Source: Variovorax sp. dw_308 (GTDB taxonomy: Bacteria; Pseudomonadota; Gammaproteobacteria; Burkholderiales; Burkholderiaceae_C). From it: a DNA stretch of 64,000 bases. Position numbers and translations under genes: made by a program. This document shows positions 42,256-51,572 of the stretch, piece by piece. Where the stretch lies: contig NZ_JAATOM010000010.1 of assembly GCF_019207085.1 (NCBI RefSeq), positions 159,444 through 223,443 on the forward strand, in the 5' to 3' direction. Under the pieces are notes generated by a model that worked only from the letters and a program-made list of their open reading frames with translations, did not search any database and had not been told where the DNA came from. Numbering within the stretch: position 1 is the stretch's first letter; every line of letters begins with the position of its first letter.

Positions 42256-42663
42256 GTGAAATTCATCGTCGACAACTGGATGCTGCTGCTGATCATGCTC
42301 AGCTCGGGCGGCATGCTGGCCTGGCCCCTGCTGCGTGGCGCCAACACCGGCACGCTGACGGCGCAGGGGGCGGTGCAACTGATCAATCGCTCGCGGGCCC
42401 AGGTGGTGGACGTGCGCGAGCCGGAAGAGTTCGCGGCCGGCCACGTCACCGGCTCGAAGAACGTGCCACTCAAGCTGCTCGAGGAAAAACTCGCCGCCAC
42501 CGTCAAGAACAAGACCGTGCCATTGATCCTGGTCTGCGCCACCGGCGCTCGCGCCAATCGCGCCGTGGCCACCGCCAAGAAACTCGGCTACGAACAGGCC
42601 CAAGCCATGGCCGGCGGACTCAAGGGCTGGAAAGACGCTAATCTGCCCATCGAAAAGGCCTGA
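42256..42663 (+). CDS. Membrane-anchored rhodanese-like protein
   Basis: A 135-residue protein with an N-terminal transmembrane helix (residues about 8-27) followed by a single rhodanese domain (VVDVREPEEFAAGHV; active-site Cys94 in LVCATGARA; GGLKGWKDANLP). It may carry persulfide sulfur for transfer at the membrane. The start is GTG with AAGGA six bases before it. grxC, secB and gpsA follow in the conserved betaproteobacterial order, and gpmA is divergent. Confidence 0.9.
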   Translation: MKFIVDNWMLLLIMLSSGGMLAWPLLRGANTGTLTAQGAVQLINRSRAQVVDVREPEEFAAGHVTGSKNVPLKLLEEKLAATVKNKTVPLILVCATGARANRAVATAKKLGYEQAQAMAGGLKGWKDANLPIEKA

Positions 42664-42671
42664 CCCTGCAC

Positions 42672-42932
42672 ATGCAACCCGTCAAGATGTACACCACCGC
42701 CGTTTGCCCCTACTGCATTCGCGCGAAGCAGATCCTCAAGTCGAAGGGCGTGGCCCAGATCGAGGAAATCCGGATCGACATGGACCCCGACGCACGCGCG
42801 ACCATGATGGAAGTCACACGGCGTCGCACGGTGCCACAGATCTTTATCGGCGACACCCATGTCGGCGGTTGCGACGACCTCATCGCGCTGGACGGTCGTG
42901 GTGGACTAGTACCACTTTTGCAATCTTCCTGA
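42672..42932 (+). CDS. grxC: Glutaredoxin 3
   Basis: An 86-residue glutaredoxin with the dithiol active site CPYC (residues 12-15 of VKMYTTAVCPYCIRAK), the cis-Pro TVPQIFIGDTHVGGCDD glutathione site, and the normal full length. It reduces protein disulfides and ribonucleotide reductase with glutathione. It follows the rhodanese gene by eight bases and is probably co-transcribed. Confidence 0.96.
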   Translation: MQPVKMYTTAVCPYCIRAKQILKSKGVAQIEEIRIDMDPDARATMMEVTRRRTVPQIFIGDTHVGGCDDLIALDGRGGLVPLLQSS

Positions 42933-42967
42933 CCGTTCGTCGAACCGGATCGCCCCGGGCGGCAGGC

Positions 42968-42973
42968 CATAAT
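42968..42973 (+). promoter_or_regulatory. Candidate -10 box (CATAAT) of secB
   Basis: CATAAT followed by CGATGG lies 72 bp before the secB start. It resembles the TATAATCGAGGG words ahead of hemA and the fmdB-type gene. Confidence 0.35.
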
Positions 42974-43045
42974 CGATGGCTCCAACAAGCAAGCCCGCAG
43001 GGGGACCTCCGCGGCCTGCACTCCTTTGAATATCGAAAGCTCAGC

Positions 43046-43510
43046 ATGGCAGACAACACCCAAGACCCCGTATTCCAGATCCAGCGCGTCTACTTGAAGG
43101 ACCTGTCGCTGGAACAACCCAATTCGCCCGCCATCCTGCTTGAAGCCGAGCAACCGACCGTGGACATCCAGCTCGGCGTCGACGCCCAGCCCGTGGCCGA
43201 CGGCATCTATGAAGTGACCGTGTCCGCCACCGTGCAGACGAAGGTCAAGGACAAGACCGTGTTCCTCGTCGAAGCCAAGCAAGCCGGCATCTTCGAACTG
43301 CGCAACCTGCCGCAAGACCAGATGGGCCCGATCCTCGGCATCGCCTGCCCGCAGATCGTCTACCCGTACCTGCGCGGCAACGTGGCCGACGTGATCCAGC
43401 GCGGCGGCTTCCCGCCGGTGCATCTGGCTGAAATCAACTTCCAGGCGATGTACGAGCAGCAGCAGGCACAGGCTGCTTCGACCCAGCCGGCGCCTGCGGT
43501 CACGCAGTAA
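43046..43510 (+). CDS. secB: Protein-export chaperone SecB
   Basis: SecB keeps precursor proteins unfolded and hands them to SecA for Sec export. The 154-residue protein has the family core FQIQRVYLKDLSLEQPNSP, EAKQAGIFELRNLP, LGIACPQIVYPYLRGNVAD and GGFPPVHLAEINFQAMYEQQ, with an Ala/Gln-rich tail. gpsA follows 27 bp downstream, a conserved pairing. Confidence 0.97.
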   Translation: MADNTQDPVFQIQRVYLKDLSLEQPNSPAILLEAEQPTVDIQLGVDAQPVADGIYEVTVSATVQTKVKDKTVFLVEAKQAGIFELRNLPQDQMGPILGIACPQIVYPYLRGNVADVIQRGGFPPVHLAEINFQAMYEQQQAQAASTQPAPAVTQ

Positions 43511-43537
43511 CGCCAAAAGACCGGGCCCCGTCGCCGC

Positions 43538-44539
43538 ATGAAGATTTGCGTCCTCGGCGCAGGGGCTTGGGGCACTGCGCTCGCAGTGAACGCCGGTGCG
43601 CGCCACGGGGTCACGCTCTGGGGTCGTGACGCGGCGCAAGTCGGCCACATGAATGCCGCGCGTGAAAACGCGCGCTACCTGCCCGGGGCGTCCTTTCCGG
43701 AGATGCTCTCGGTGCAATCCGGCGAGGCCCCGCAGGCCTATGCGGACGCGGATCTCGTCATCATTGCCACCCCCATGGCCGCCCTGCGCGGCCAATTGCA
43801 TTTGTTGCGCGCGCTCAAGGTGCCGGTGGCCTGGCTGTCCAAGGGGGTGGAGCCTGTGGTCGGCACGGACCAGCCCTTTGGCCTGCTCGCCCATGAAATC
43901 CGGGCGCAAGTGGCGCCCGGCCTGATGGCAGGCGTTCTCAGTGGCCCGAGCTTCGCGCAGGAGGTGGCCCAAGGTCGCCCCACCGCGCTGGTGGCCGCGA
44001 GCGCGCACGCGCAGGTGCGAGATCTCCTGGTCGAGGCCTTTCACGGGCCGGCGCTGCGGGTCTACGGCAACGACGACATCGTTGGCGTGGAAGTCGGCGG
44101 CGCCGTCAAGAACGTATTGGCCATTGCCACCGGCTTGTGCGACGGGCTGGCGCTGGGACTCAACGCCCGCGCCGCGCTCATCACGCGCGGCCTGGCGGAG
44201 ATGACGCGCTTCGGCCTGGCGCTGGGCGCGCGGGCGGAGACCTTCATGGGCCTGTCGGGTCTTGGAGACCTGGTACTCACCGCCACCGGCGACCTGTCGC
44301 GCAACCGCAAGGTCGGGCTGCTGCTGGCGCAGGGCCGCACGCTGGCCCAGGCCGTCGATTCGCTGGGCCATGTGGCCGAGGGCGTGTATTGCGCGCGCAC
44401 CGTCGTCCAGCGGGCGCGCTTGCTTGGAATCGAGATGCCGATCGCCGAAGGCGTGGTCGCGCTGCTGGATGGCGCGGTCAGCCCCGTGCAGGCGCTTGCG
44501 AACCTGATGGGACGCGAACCCTCGGCCGATCCGGGTTAG
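43538..44539 (+). CDS. gpsA: Glycerol-3-phosphate dehydrogenase [NAD(P)+]
   Basis: GpsA reduces dihydroxyacetone phosphate to sn-glycerol-3-phosphate for phospholipid synthesis. The 333-residue protein has the Rossmann start MKICVLGAGAWGTALA, the VAWLSKGVEP and LSGPSFAQEVAQG segments, the catalytic Lys in GGAVKNVLAIATGL, and GLSGLGDLVLTATGDLSRN. Together with the Ugp uptake system at 6-11 kb it gives the cell two routes to the same metabolite. Confidence 0.97.
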   Translation: MKICVLGAGAWGTALAVNAGARHGVTLWGRDAAQVGHMNAARENARYLPGASFPEMLSVQSGEAPQAYADADLVIIATPMAALRGQLHLLRALKVPVAWLSKGVEPVVGTDQPFGLLAHEIRAQVAPGLMAGVLSGPSFAQEVAQGRPTALVAASAHAQVRDLLVEAFHGPALRVYGNDDIVGVEVGGAVKNVLAIATGLCDGLALGLNARAALITRGLAEMTRFGLALGARAETFMGLSGLGDLVLTATGDLSRNRKVGLLLAQGRTLAQAVDSLGHVAEGVYCARTVVQRARLLGIEMPIAEGVVALLDGAVSPVQALANLMGREPSADPG

Positions 44540-44699
44540 GCGACGCTGACCCTCGCCGAGGCGCACCGCCTGATGGCAGATCTGGCCCGGATCTCCTTGA
44601 ATTTATTTCGCTGAAGTCAGGTGATGGTCGGGTGAAGGCTGATTGAAGCGCTCACCGGCTTCGGTTAGCGTGGGCGCCTCAATTCACAAGGAGACTCCA

Positions 44700-45365
44700 A
44701 TGGCTCGTCGGCACACAGGTTCACTCGTACTTTCTCTGGCTGCGGTTGCGGCGATCGCGGGTTGTGGCTCCGGGGGACTGGTTCCCGGGACGGGCCCCAA
44801 GCCCATGAGCTTTTTCGTGACCAGCGCCAATCCCGGGCAGGGTGCCAATTTCGGCGGCCTTTCAGGTGCCGACAACTATTGCCAGAGCCTGGCCGCGAAG
44901 GTCGGGGCGGGCGGGCGCACATGGCGTGCCTACCTCAGCACCACCGGCAGTCCCGGCGTCAACGCGCGCGATCGCATCGGCAAGGGCCCCTGGTACAACG
45001 CCAAGGGCGTGCTGGTGGCGTCCAGCGTCGACGAACTGCACGGCGTCAACATGTTGAACAAGGTGTCGGTACTGACGGAAAGCGGGCAGACGATCATGGG
45101 GCGTGGCGATGCCACCAACATGCATGACATCCTGACCGGCTCGTCGCCCGACGGTCGCGCCGTGCCCGGGGACAAGGACACCACCTGCGGCAACTGGACC
45201 AAGAGCGGTGACGGCTCGGCCATCGTCGGGCACCATGACCGCACGGGGCTGGACGAATCGGCACCGGCCAAGTCTTGGAACTCGTCGCACGCGACGCAGG
45301 GTTGCGGCATGGAAGCGCTCAAGAAGACGGGTGGCGCGGGCTTGTTGTACTGCTTCGCGCAGTAG
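44700..45365 (+). CDS. Lipoprotein with endostatin/lectin-like domain (DUF1554-like)
   Basis: A 221-residue predicted lipoprotein with signal peptide and lipobox IAGC (Cys22), followed by SFFVTSANPGQGANFGGLSG, the typical opening of secreted lectin-like modules related to collagenase NC10/endostatin (DUF1554-like), in which ADNYCQ and TWRAYLST recur. Paired cysteines near NYCQ, TTCGN, QGCG and LYCF suggest disulfides outside the cytoplasm. GGAGA lies eight bases before the ATG. No neighbour explains its role. Confidence 0.7.
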   Translation: MARRHTGSLVLSLAAVAAIAGCGSGGLVPGTGPKPMSFFVTSANPGQGANFGGLSGADNYCQSLAAKVGAGGRTWRAYLSTTGSPGVNARDRIGKGPWYNAKGVLVASSVDELHGVNMLNKVSVLTESGQTIMGRGDATNMHDILTGSSPDGRAVPGDKDTTCGNWTKSGDGSAIVGHHDRTGLDESAPAKSWNSSHATQGCGMEALKKTGGAGLLYCFAQ

Positions 45366-45421
45366 AGCTCGCGAGTCGGGTCGCCGGCCGGGCCTGGGGC
45401 TTCGGCCGCCGGTCGACGCGC

Positions 45422-46267
45422 TCAGGTCGGCGAGTAGGCCAGCCGCACGTAGATCGGGGCGAAGGCCTCGGCCTGCGTGATCTCGATCAGCGTTTCCTTG
45501 CCCAGTTCGAGCATGGCGATGAAGGTCACGATCAGCACCGGCACGCCGCGGTCCACGTCGAACAGGTTCTCGAACTCGATGAACTGGCGGCCCTGCAGCT
45601 TGCGCAGCACGATGCTCATGTGCTCGCGCACGCTGAGTTCCTCGCGCGAGATCTTGTGGTGCTGCACCAGCTTGGCGCGCTTGAGGATGTCGGCCCAGGC
45701 GTCGCGCAGGTCGACCACGTTCACATCGGGAAAGCGCGGCTTGAGCGACTGCTCGATGTAGACCTGCCCCTTCCAGAAGTCGCGGCCATGCTGCGGCAGG
45801 GCACTGATGGCGGCGGCCTGCATCTTGGTCTGCTCGTATTCGAGCAGCCGCCGCACCAGTTCGGCGCGCGGGTCTTCCGCCTCTTCGCCCTCGGCCGTCT
45901 TGCGTGGCGGCAACAGCATGCGCGACTTGATCTCGATCAGCATGGCGGCCATGAGCAGGTACTCGGCCGCCAGTTCGAGGTTGGTGCGACGCACCTCCTC
46001 GACATAGGTCAGGTACTGGCGCGTGAGGCCAGCCATCGGGATGTCGAGGATGTTGAAGTTCTGCTTGCGAATCAGGTAGAGCAGCAGGTCGAGCGGACCT
46101 TCGAAGGCTTCGAGGAAGACCTGCAGCGCTTCGGGGGGGATGTAAAGGTCGTTCGGCAGGGCGAACAGCGGCTCGCCATAGAGGCGCGCGAGCGCGACCT
46201 GGTCCACGACCTCAGGCATGGGCGACAGGACCGTGGCGCCGTCGTCGTCGGCGAGTGTGCGGATCAT
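45422..46267 (-). CDS. scpA: Segregation and condensation protein A
   Basis: ScpA is the kleisin of the SMC-ScpAB condensin that organises the chromosome. The 281-residue protein has the kleisin N-terminal block EAFEGPLDLLLYLIRKQNFN, ILDIPMAGLTRQYLTYVEE, the long helix AAEYLLMAAMLIEIKSRMLL, and a C-terminal winged-helix region ending FAPIYVRLAY. The N-terminus is longer than in Bacillus. No scpB or smc gene is in the window. A DUF3460 gene lies 66 bp upstream on the same strand. Confidence 0.94.
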   Translation of the reverse strand: MIRTLADDDGATVLSPMPEVVDQVALARLYGEPLFALPNDLYIPPEALQVFLEAFEGPLDLLLYLIRKQNFNILDIPMAGLTRQYLTYVEEVRRTNLELAAEYLLMAAMLIEIKSRMLLPPRKTAEGEEAEDPRAELVRRLLEYEQTKMQAAAISALPQHGRDFWKGQVYIEQSLKPRFPDVNVVDLRDAWADILKRAKLVQHHKISREELSVREHMSIVLRKLQGRQFIEFENLFDVDRGVPVLIVTFIAMLELGKETLIEITQAEAFAPIYVRLAYSPT

Positions 46268-46333
46268 GGCTCAGATGCAAGATGGAGAGCGCCGCACACG
46301 GGGCTGGCGGTTGCCACGGGCCGAAAGCGGCAC

Positions 46334-46540
46334 TTACTTGACTTGCGTCTGGTAGACGTAGGGTTGCTGCGGCACATCGCCTTCGGCGTACTCGTCCTGC
46401 AGGCTGCGGTCGACGTGCTTGTCCCACAAGAGGGCGCGTCCGGCGCGCTGCTCGGCCTCGAGGTTGGGCTTTTGCCGCTTCAACTCGTCGATGAAGTTGG
46501 TGACGTCGGAGCGGTAGTGGGGGCGATTGAAGATGGACAT
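46334..46540 (-). CDS. DUF3460 family protein
   Basis: A 68-residue soluble protein (MSIFNRPHYRSDVTNFIDEL, then KRQKPNLEAEQRAGRALLWD) matching the DUF3460 family, found mainly in Burkholderiales next to scpA. Function unknown. It has a normal start and runs in the same direction as scpA, so the two are probably co-transcribed. Confidence 0.9.
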   Translation of the reverse strand: MSIFNRPHYRSDVTNFIDELKRQKPNLEAEQRAGRALLWDKHVDRSLQDEYAEGDVPQQPYVYQTQVK

Positions 46541-46578
46541 AGACTGGGCCTTTGGACGCGAATTTTACCGGGGACGGG

Positions 46579-47100
46579 ATGGCACAGGTGACACAACGCA
46601 TATTCGGGGCCGGGCGGACGCGCTGGATCGCGATGGCACTGGGCGCGTTGCTCGCGCTGGCGGCTTGCGACAACAAGAACATCAGCGAACTGGAGGAGGG
46701 CGTCGCCGCCGAATCCGACGTGCGTGCCAGGTTCGGGCCGCCGGAGAACATCTGGGACGGTCCGGCCGGCGGGCGCGTCTTCGAATACAACCGCCAGCCC
46801 GCGGGCCAGAAGAACTACATGATCACCATCGGCCCGGACGGCAAGATGAGTGCGTTGCGCCAGGTGCTGACGCCCGAGAACTTTGCAAAGGTTCAGCCGG
46901 GCATGTCGATGGAGAACCTGCGCAGGATGCTCGGCAAGCCGGCCAAGGTGACGCCTTATCCGCTGAAGAATGAATACGAATGGGAATGGCGCTGGATGCA
47001 GCCGCCGAATTCGCCGATGGTGTTCACGGCGGTGCTCAACGGCGACCAGCGCGTGGTGCGCAGCGGGTCTTCGGCGGATCGAGGGGCGGAGGCGCCATAG
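46579..47100 (+). CDS. BamE-like lipoprotein
   Basis: A 173-residue lipoprotein with signal peptide and lipobox ALAAC (Cys30), then two copies of a BamE/SmpA-like fold (VAAESDVRARFGPPENIWD, and VQPGMSMENLRRMLGKPAKV). Each copy has the G-P-x-pattern of the OmlA/BamE domain. It may help outer-membrane protein assembly or stability. It is not the standard short BamE, which is usually single-domain. It is divergent from the DUF3460 gene. Confidence 0.8.
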   Translation: MAQVTQRIFGAGRTRWIAMALGALLALAACDNKNISELEEGVAAESDVRARFGPPENIWDGPAGGRVFEYNRQPAGQKNYMITIGPDGKMSALRQVLTPENFAKVQPGMSMENLRRMLGKPAKVTPYPLKNEYEWEWRWMQPPNSPMVFTAVLNGDQRVVRSGSSADRGAEAP

Positions 47101-47139
47101 CCTTGGGTTGGCGGGTCAGGAATGCGGAATCGGACAGCC

Positions 47140-47292
47140 GTACGCAGAGGGCGCGAAGGTTACGCGAAGGACGCGAAAGGAATACCAAAGAAATTTTTGA
47201 AGTGGGTCGTTGGCCATCGCCGATCGCCGCCCCGGTGGCGCCCGCTTCGCTATTTGTCTCCTTTCGCGTCCTTCGCGGAACCTTTGCGTGCA
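47140..47292. repeat. Interspersed imperfect-hairpin repeat (copy 2)
   Basis: Left arm GGGCGCGAAGGTTACGCGAA continues to GGACGCGAAAGGA (to 47181). The right arm starting TCCTTTCGCGTCCTTCGCGG (from 47258) is its near-complement. The centre has AAAGAAATTTTT, as in the copy at 1795-1899. The flank GACAGCCGTACGCAGAGGGC also matches that copy. It fills most of the 257-bp gap before the SulP gene. Confidence 0.85.
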
Positions 47293-47357
47293 GTCGGATT
47301 TCGGCAGCGTTCGTTCACCCCTTCAGCGTCGCGTGCTTCGCGTCCGTCAGTCCGGAT

Positions 47358-49055
47358 TCAGCGGGCTTCATCCATGCCAGCCGCCCGCAATGGCTCCGCC
47401 CTCGCCGCCGCCAGTTCCGCGGCGAAGCCCGAGCGCTCGATCTCCTCGCGCGGTTGCGGCTGCAGCGATTCGAGGCGCAGCAAGCCGTCGCGCGAGAGCA
47501 CGGCCTTGTGCAGTTGGCGCAGCGCATCGAGGCCGGTGGCGTCGAGTGAAATGAGGTGCATCGCGTCCAGCACCACCGTCATGCCGCGGGGCGCGCGCTC
47601 CACTGCGCCGATGGTTTCGTCGAGACGGGCCGCGGCGCCGAAGAACAGCGCACCGTAGAGCCTGTAGGTGATGACGGGGGGTTGCATCGACACCAGCTCC
47701 ACCGTGAACAGCGCGTTCATGCGCCGGATGAACAGCGCGCAGGCCAGCACCACGCCGGCCTGCACCGCCACCGTGAGGTCGAACACGACCGTCAGGAAGA
47801 AGGTGCCGAGCATCAGCAGGCGGTAGTGCCGGCTGAAGTGGCGCAGGCGGTAGGGCGTGAACTCGCGCCATTCGCCCATGTTCCAGGCCACGAAGAGCAG
47901 GATGCCGGCCAGCACCGACAGCGGGACGTGCACGGCCAGTGGCGCCAGCAGGAGCACCACGGCCAGCAGCGTCAGCGCATGCACGATGCCCGCGACGGGT
48001 GAGCTGCCGCCGGAGCGCACGTTGGTCACCGTGCGCGCAATGGTGCCGGTGGCCGGCATCCCGCCAAAGAAGGGCGCAACGATGTTGGCAATGCCTTGCG
48101 CCATCAGCTCCTGGTTGGGGTCGTGGCGCGGCTGCCCACTGATCTGGTCGGCCACGCGCGCACACAGCAGCGATTCGATGGCGCCGAGCAAGGCGATGGT
48201 CACGGTCGGCGTGACGAGTTGCTTGACAGTCTCCCAACTGAAGGCGGGCAGCTCGAAGGCCGGCAAGCCTTGCGGGATGCCGCCGAAGCGCGTGCCGATG
48301 GTTTCGACAGGGAATTCGAAGAACCACGACACCAGGCTCAGCGTGACGAGCGCGACGATCGGCCCCGGCATGCGCGCGCCCAATTGAACGGCGCGCGCTT
48401 CGAGCACGCGCCCGAACACCCTGTGCACCCTCTGGCCGAGCTTCGACTCGCCGCGCAACAGCAGCGGCCAGACGAACAGGCCGGCGAGACACACCACGCC
48501 GAGCCCGAAGGCGTGGAGGTTGACGGTGTGGGCATGCGCGGCCAGGGTCTTGAGCTGCGAGAACATGTCGGCCGGCATCTTGTCGATGCGCAAGCCGAAC
48601 CAGTCGCGCAACTGCGAGATCAGGATCAGCATGGCGATGCCGTTGGTGAAGCCGACCACGATCGACACCGGCACATAGCGCACGAGTGTGCCGAGCTTGA
48701 ACAGCCCGAGCAGGAAGAGCAGCACGCCCGCGCAGGCGGTCGCGATCAGCAGGTTGGCCAGGCCGTAGCGCTCCAGGATGCCGTAGACAATGACGATGAA
48801 CGCGCCTGCGGGCCCGCCGATCTGCACGGCCGAGCCACCCAGCAGCGAGATCAGGAAGCCCGCGATGATGGCGGTCCAGAGGCCGGCTTCGGGCTTGAGC
48901 CCGGAAGCGATGGCGAAGGCCATGGCGAGCGGCAAGGCGACGATGCCGACCGTCGCGCCGGCACCGACGTCCTTGAAGAAGCGCGCCCGGTCGTAGCTCG
49001 CCAGTGTGTCGATCAACCGGGGGCGGAAGCGGGCGAATCGGGGGCGGGAGGACAT
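47358..49055 (-). CDS. SulP family inorganic anion transporter
   Basis: A 565-residue inner-membrane transporter of the SulP/SLC26 family, with about 12-14 helices and a C-terminal STAS domain (residues about 455-545, MTVVLDAMHLISLDATGLDA). The family signature regions VGIVALPLAMAFAIASGLKP and GGSAVQIGGPAGAFIVIVYG are clear. Such proteins carry sulfate, bicarbonate or dicarboxylates; the substrate cannot be assigned. A small lipoprotein gene lies 36 bp upstream on the same strand. Confidence 0.92.
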   Translation of the reverse strand: MSSRPRFARFRPRLIDTLASYDRARFFKDVGAGATVGIVALPLAMAFAIASGLKPEAGLWTAIIAGFLISLLGGSAVQIGGPAGAFIVIVYGILERYGLANLLIATACAGVLLFLLGLFKLGTLVRYVPVSIVVGFTNGIAMLILISQLRDWFGLRIDKMPADMFSQLKTLAAHAHTVNLHAFGLGVVCLAGLFVWPLLLRGESKLGQRVHRVFGRVLEARAVQLGARMPGPIVALVTLSLVSWFFEFPVETIGTRFGGIPQGLPAFELPAFSWETVKQLVTPTVTIALLGAIESLLCARVADQISGQPRHDPNQELMAQGIANIVAPFFGGMPATGTIARTVTNVRSGGSSPVAGIVHALTLLAVVLLLAPLAVHVPLSVLAGILLFVAWNMGEWREFTPYRLRHFSRHYRLLMLGTFFLTVVFDLTVAVQAGVVLACALFIRRMNALFTVELVSMQPPVITYRLYGALFFGAAARLDETIGAVERAPRGMTVVLDAMHLISLDATGLDALRQLHKAVLSRDGLLRLESLQPQPREEIERSGFAAELAAARAEPLRAAGMDEAR

Positions 49056-49091
49056 GCGCCTATTGTGTGCGCGGCCTCCCGGATCACGTGA

Positions 49092-49307
49092 CTACTTGCT
49101 GTCCGGCAACACGGCATCGGCCGCGGCGCCGATGACCTTGCCGCCGATCTTGGCGGTGCCGATGGCGGCATCCGCCGCGAGGCCGACCGCGCCGGCGCCC
49201 ACGCTCACAGCGGTGCTGGCAACGGAGACCACGGCGCAGCCGCCCAGCAGGCTGAGGAGCGCCGCCAACATGGCAGCAATGACCAGGCGATGCGATGGAT
49301 GCGTCAT
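49092..49307 (-). CDS. Small predicted lipoprotein
   Basis: A 71-residue protein with signal peptide and lipobox LLGGC (Cys24), followed by a Gly/Ala/Val-rich segment (VGAGAVGLAADAAIGTAKIG) of the type seen in many small betaproteobacterial lipoproteins. It begins 36 bp upstream of the SulP gene and ends the short minus-strand gap after metG, whose stop is 17 bp away. No function can be given. Confidence 0.75.
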   Translation of the reverse strand: MTHPSHRLVIAAMLAALLSLLGGCAVVSVASTAVSVGAGAVGLAADAAIGTAKIGGKVIGAAADAVLPDSK

Positions 49308-49323
49308 GGCCGGATTCTGAACC

Positions 49324-51462
49324 TCAACGCACCCGCATGCCAGGCGTCGCGCCCGGCCACGGTTCGAGCACATGGATGCCGGGGTTGGCTTTCTCGTCGG
49401 CGTGGCTGGCGGCCAGGACCATGCCTTCGCTGATGCCGAACTTCATCTTGCGCGGCGCGAGGTTGGCGACCAGCACGGTGAGCTTGCCCACCAGTTGCTC
49501 GGGCTGGTAGGCCGAGGCGATGCCGCTGAACACGTTGCGGGTCTGCGGCTCGCCCGCGTCCAGCGTCAGGCGCAGCAGCTTGGTCGAGCCCTCGACTTTC
49601 TCGCAGGCCAGGATCTTCGCGATGCGCAGGTCGATCCTGGCGAAGTCGTCGATGGTGATGGTCGGGGCGAGTGCTTCGCCGCCGGGGGCGTCCGGGTCGC
49701 TGGCGGGTGCCGCAGCGGCGGACTTGGCTGCGGCCTTCGCCGGTGCGGCAGCGGGTGCTGCAACCGCGGGCTCGTCGGACTCGAACAGCTTGTCGAGCAA
49801 GGCGGGATCGACGCGCTGCATCAGGTGCTTGTAGTCGTTGATCGCATGGCCTGCGCCGAGCGCCATCGCGGCGTCGGGCCATTGCAGCGCCTCGATCTTG
49901 AGGAAGGTTTCGACGCTGCTCGCCAGCGCCGGCAGCACCGGCTTGAGGTACAGCGCGAGCAGGCGGAAGGCCTCGATGCAGACCGTGCAGACATCGTGCA
50001 GCCGCGCCTCCATGTCGGGCTTCCTGGCCAGTTCCCAGGGCTTGTTGGCATCGACGTATTCATTCACGCGATCGGCCAGCGCCATCGTGTCGCGCAGCGC
50101 GCGGGCGTAGTCGCGGCCGTCGTACAAGGTGCGGATGCTGTCGGCCTCGGCGCGCAGCGTGGCCAGCAGCGCTTCGCCGTCGCCCGTCACCGCGCCCAGC
50201 TTGCCGCCGAAGCGCTTGCCGATGAAGCCGGCGCTGCGGCTCGCGATGTTGATGAACTTGCCGACCAGGTCGCTGTTGACGCGCGCCACGAAATCATCGG
50301 GGTTGAAGTCGATGTCCTCGTTGCGGCCGCTGAGCTTGGCCGCGATGTAGTAGCGCAGGTGCTCGGGGTTCAGGCCGACCGAGAGGTAGCGCAGCGGATC
50401 GATGCCGGTGCCGCGGCTCTTGCTCATCTTCTCGCCGCTCACGGTGAGGTGGCCGTGCACGAAGATGTGGTCGGGTGCCTTGCGGCCGCTGAAGTGCAGC
50501 ATCGCGGGCCAGAACAGCGTGTGGAAGGTGATGATGTCCTTGCCGATGAAGTGCACCTGCTCCAGTTCCGGGTCGGCCATGTATTCGGTGTAGCTGATGC
50601 CGTCGCCACCGGATTCGATGCAGCGCGCGTCGAGCAGGTTCTTCAGCGACGCGAGATAGCCGACCGGCGCGTCGAGCCAGACGTAGAAGTACTTGCCCGG
50701 CGCGTCGGGGATCTCGATGCCGAAGTAGGGCGCATCGCGGCTTATGTCCCAGTCGCCGAGGCCGCCCTTGCCTTCGTCGTCCTTGTAGAGCCATTCGCGG
50801 ATCTTGTTCTGCACCTCGGGCTGGACGTGGCCGGGCGCAGCGGTCCATTCCTTCAGGTAGGCCTCGCAGCGCGGGTCGGACAGCTTGAAGAAGAAATGCT
50901 CGGAGCTGCGCAGCTCGGGCTTGGCGCCGGACAGCGCCGAGTACGGCTCGATGAGGTCGGTGGGCGAATACACGGCGCCGCAGACTTCGCAGTTGTCGCC
51001 GTACTGGTCCTTGGCATGGCAGTTGGGACACTCGCCCTTGATGAAGCGGTCGGCCAGGAACATGCCCTTCTCGGGGTCGTAGAACTGCTCGACGCTCTTG
51101 CTGGTGATGAGGCCGGACTTGTCGCGCAGGTCGCGGTAGATCTGCTGGGCGAGCTCGTGGTTCTCCGGTGCGTCGGTCGAGTGCCAGTTGTCGAAGGCGA
51201 TGTGGAAGCCGTCGAGATACTGCTTGCGGCCCGCCGCGATGGTGGCCACGAACTGCTGCGGCGAGACGCCGGCCTTGTCGGCGGCGATGGTGATGGCCGC
51301 GCCATGCGCGTCGTCGGCGCAGACGAAGTTGACCTCGGCACCGTTCATTCGCTGGAACCGCACCCAGATGTCGGCCTGGATGTACTCCATCATGTGGCCG
51401 ATGTGGAACTTGCCGTTGGCATAGGGCAGGGCGGTGGTGACGAAGAGCTTGCGCGGGGACAT
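49324..51462 (-). CDS. metG: Methionyl-tRNA synthetase with C-terminal tRNA-binding domain
   Basis: A 712-residue class I synthetase. It has the HIGH motif (KFHIGHMMEY), zinc knuckle (CPNCHAKDQYGDNCEVCG), KMSKS loop (GEKMSKSRGTGID), anticodon-binding domain, an Ala/Lys-rich linker and a C-terminal EMAP/Trbp111-like tRNA-binding domain (IDDFARIDLRIAKILACEKV). The start MSPRKLFVTTALPYANGKFH is the family N-terminus; a longer open frame upstream is unlikely. Confidence 0.97.
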   Translation of the reverse strand: MSPRKLFVTTALPYANGKFHIGHMMEYIQADIWVRFQRMNGAEVNFVCADDAHGAAITIAADKAGVSPQQFVATIAAGRKQYLDGFHIAFDNWHSTDAPENHELAQQIYRDLRDKSGLITSKSVEQFYDPEKGMFLADRFIKGECPNCHAKDQYGDNCEVCGAVYSPTDLIEPYSALSGAKPELRSSEHFFFKLSDPRCEAYLKEWTAAPGHVQPEVQNKIREWLYKDDEGKGGLGDWDISRDAPYFGIEIPDAPGKYFYVWLDAPVGYLASLKNLLDARCIESGGDGISYTEYMADPELEQVHFIGKDIITFHTLFWPAMLHFSGRKAPDHIFVHGHLTVSGEKMSKSRGTGIDPLRYLSVGLNPEHLRYYIAAKLSGRNEDIDFNPDDFVARVNSDLVGKFINIASRSAGFIGKRFGGKLGAVTGDGEALLATLRAEADSIRTLYDGRDYARALRDTMALADRVNEYVDANKPWELARKPDMEARLHDVCTVCIEAFRLLALYLKPVLPALASSVETFLKIEALQWPDAAMALGAGHAINDYKHLMQRVDPALLDKLFESDEPAVAAPAAAPAKAAAKSAAAAPASDPDAPGGEALAPTITIDDFARIDLRIAKILACEKVEGSTKLLRLTLDAGEPQTRNVFSGIASAYQPEQLVGKLTVLVANLAPRKMKFGISEGMVLAASHADEKANPGIHVLEPWPGATPGMRVR

Positions 51463-51572
51463 GGAGGGCGCTTTCCAGGGGAGGGGAACAGAAGACGGGG
51501 TGGTGCGGTCGCGGGCACGCTGGCCGGGCCGGACCCGCATTTTAGGTGGGCCAGCCTTACGATGCTCCGGCC

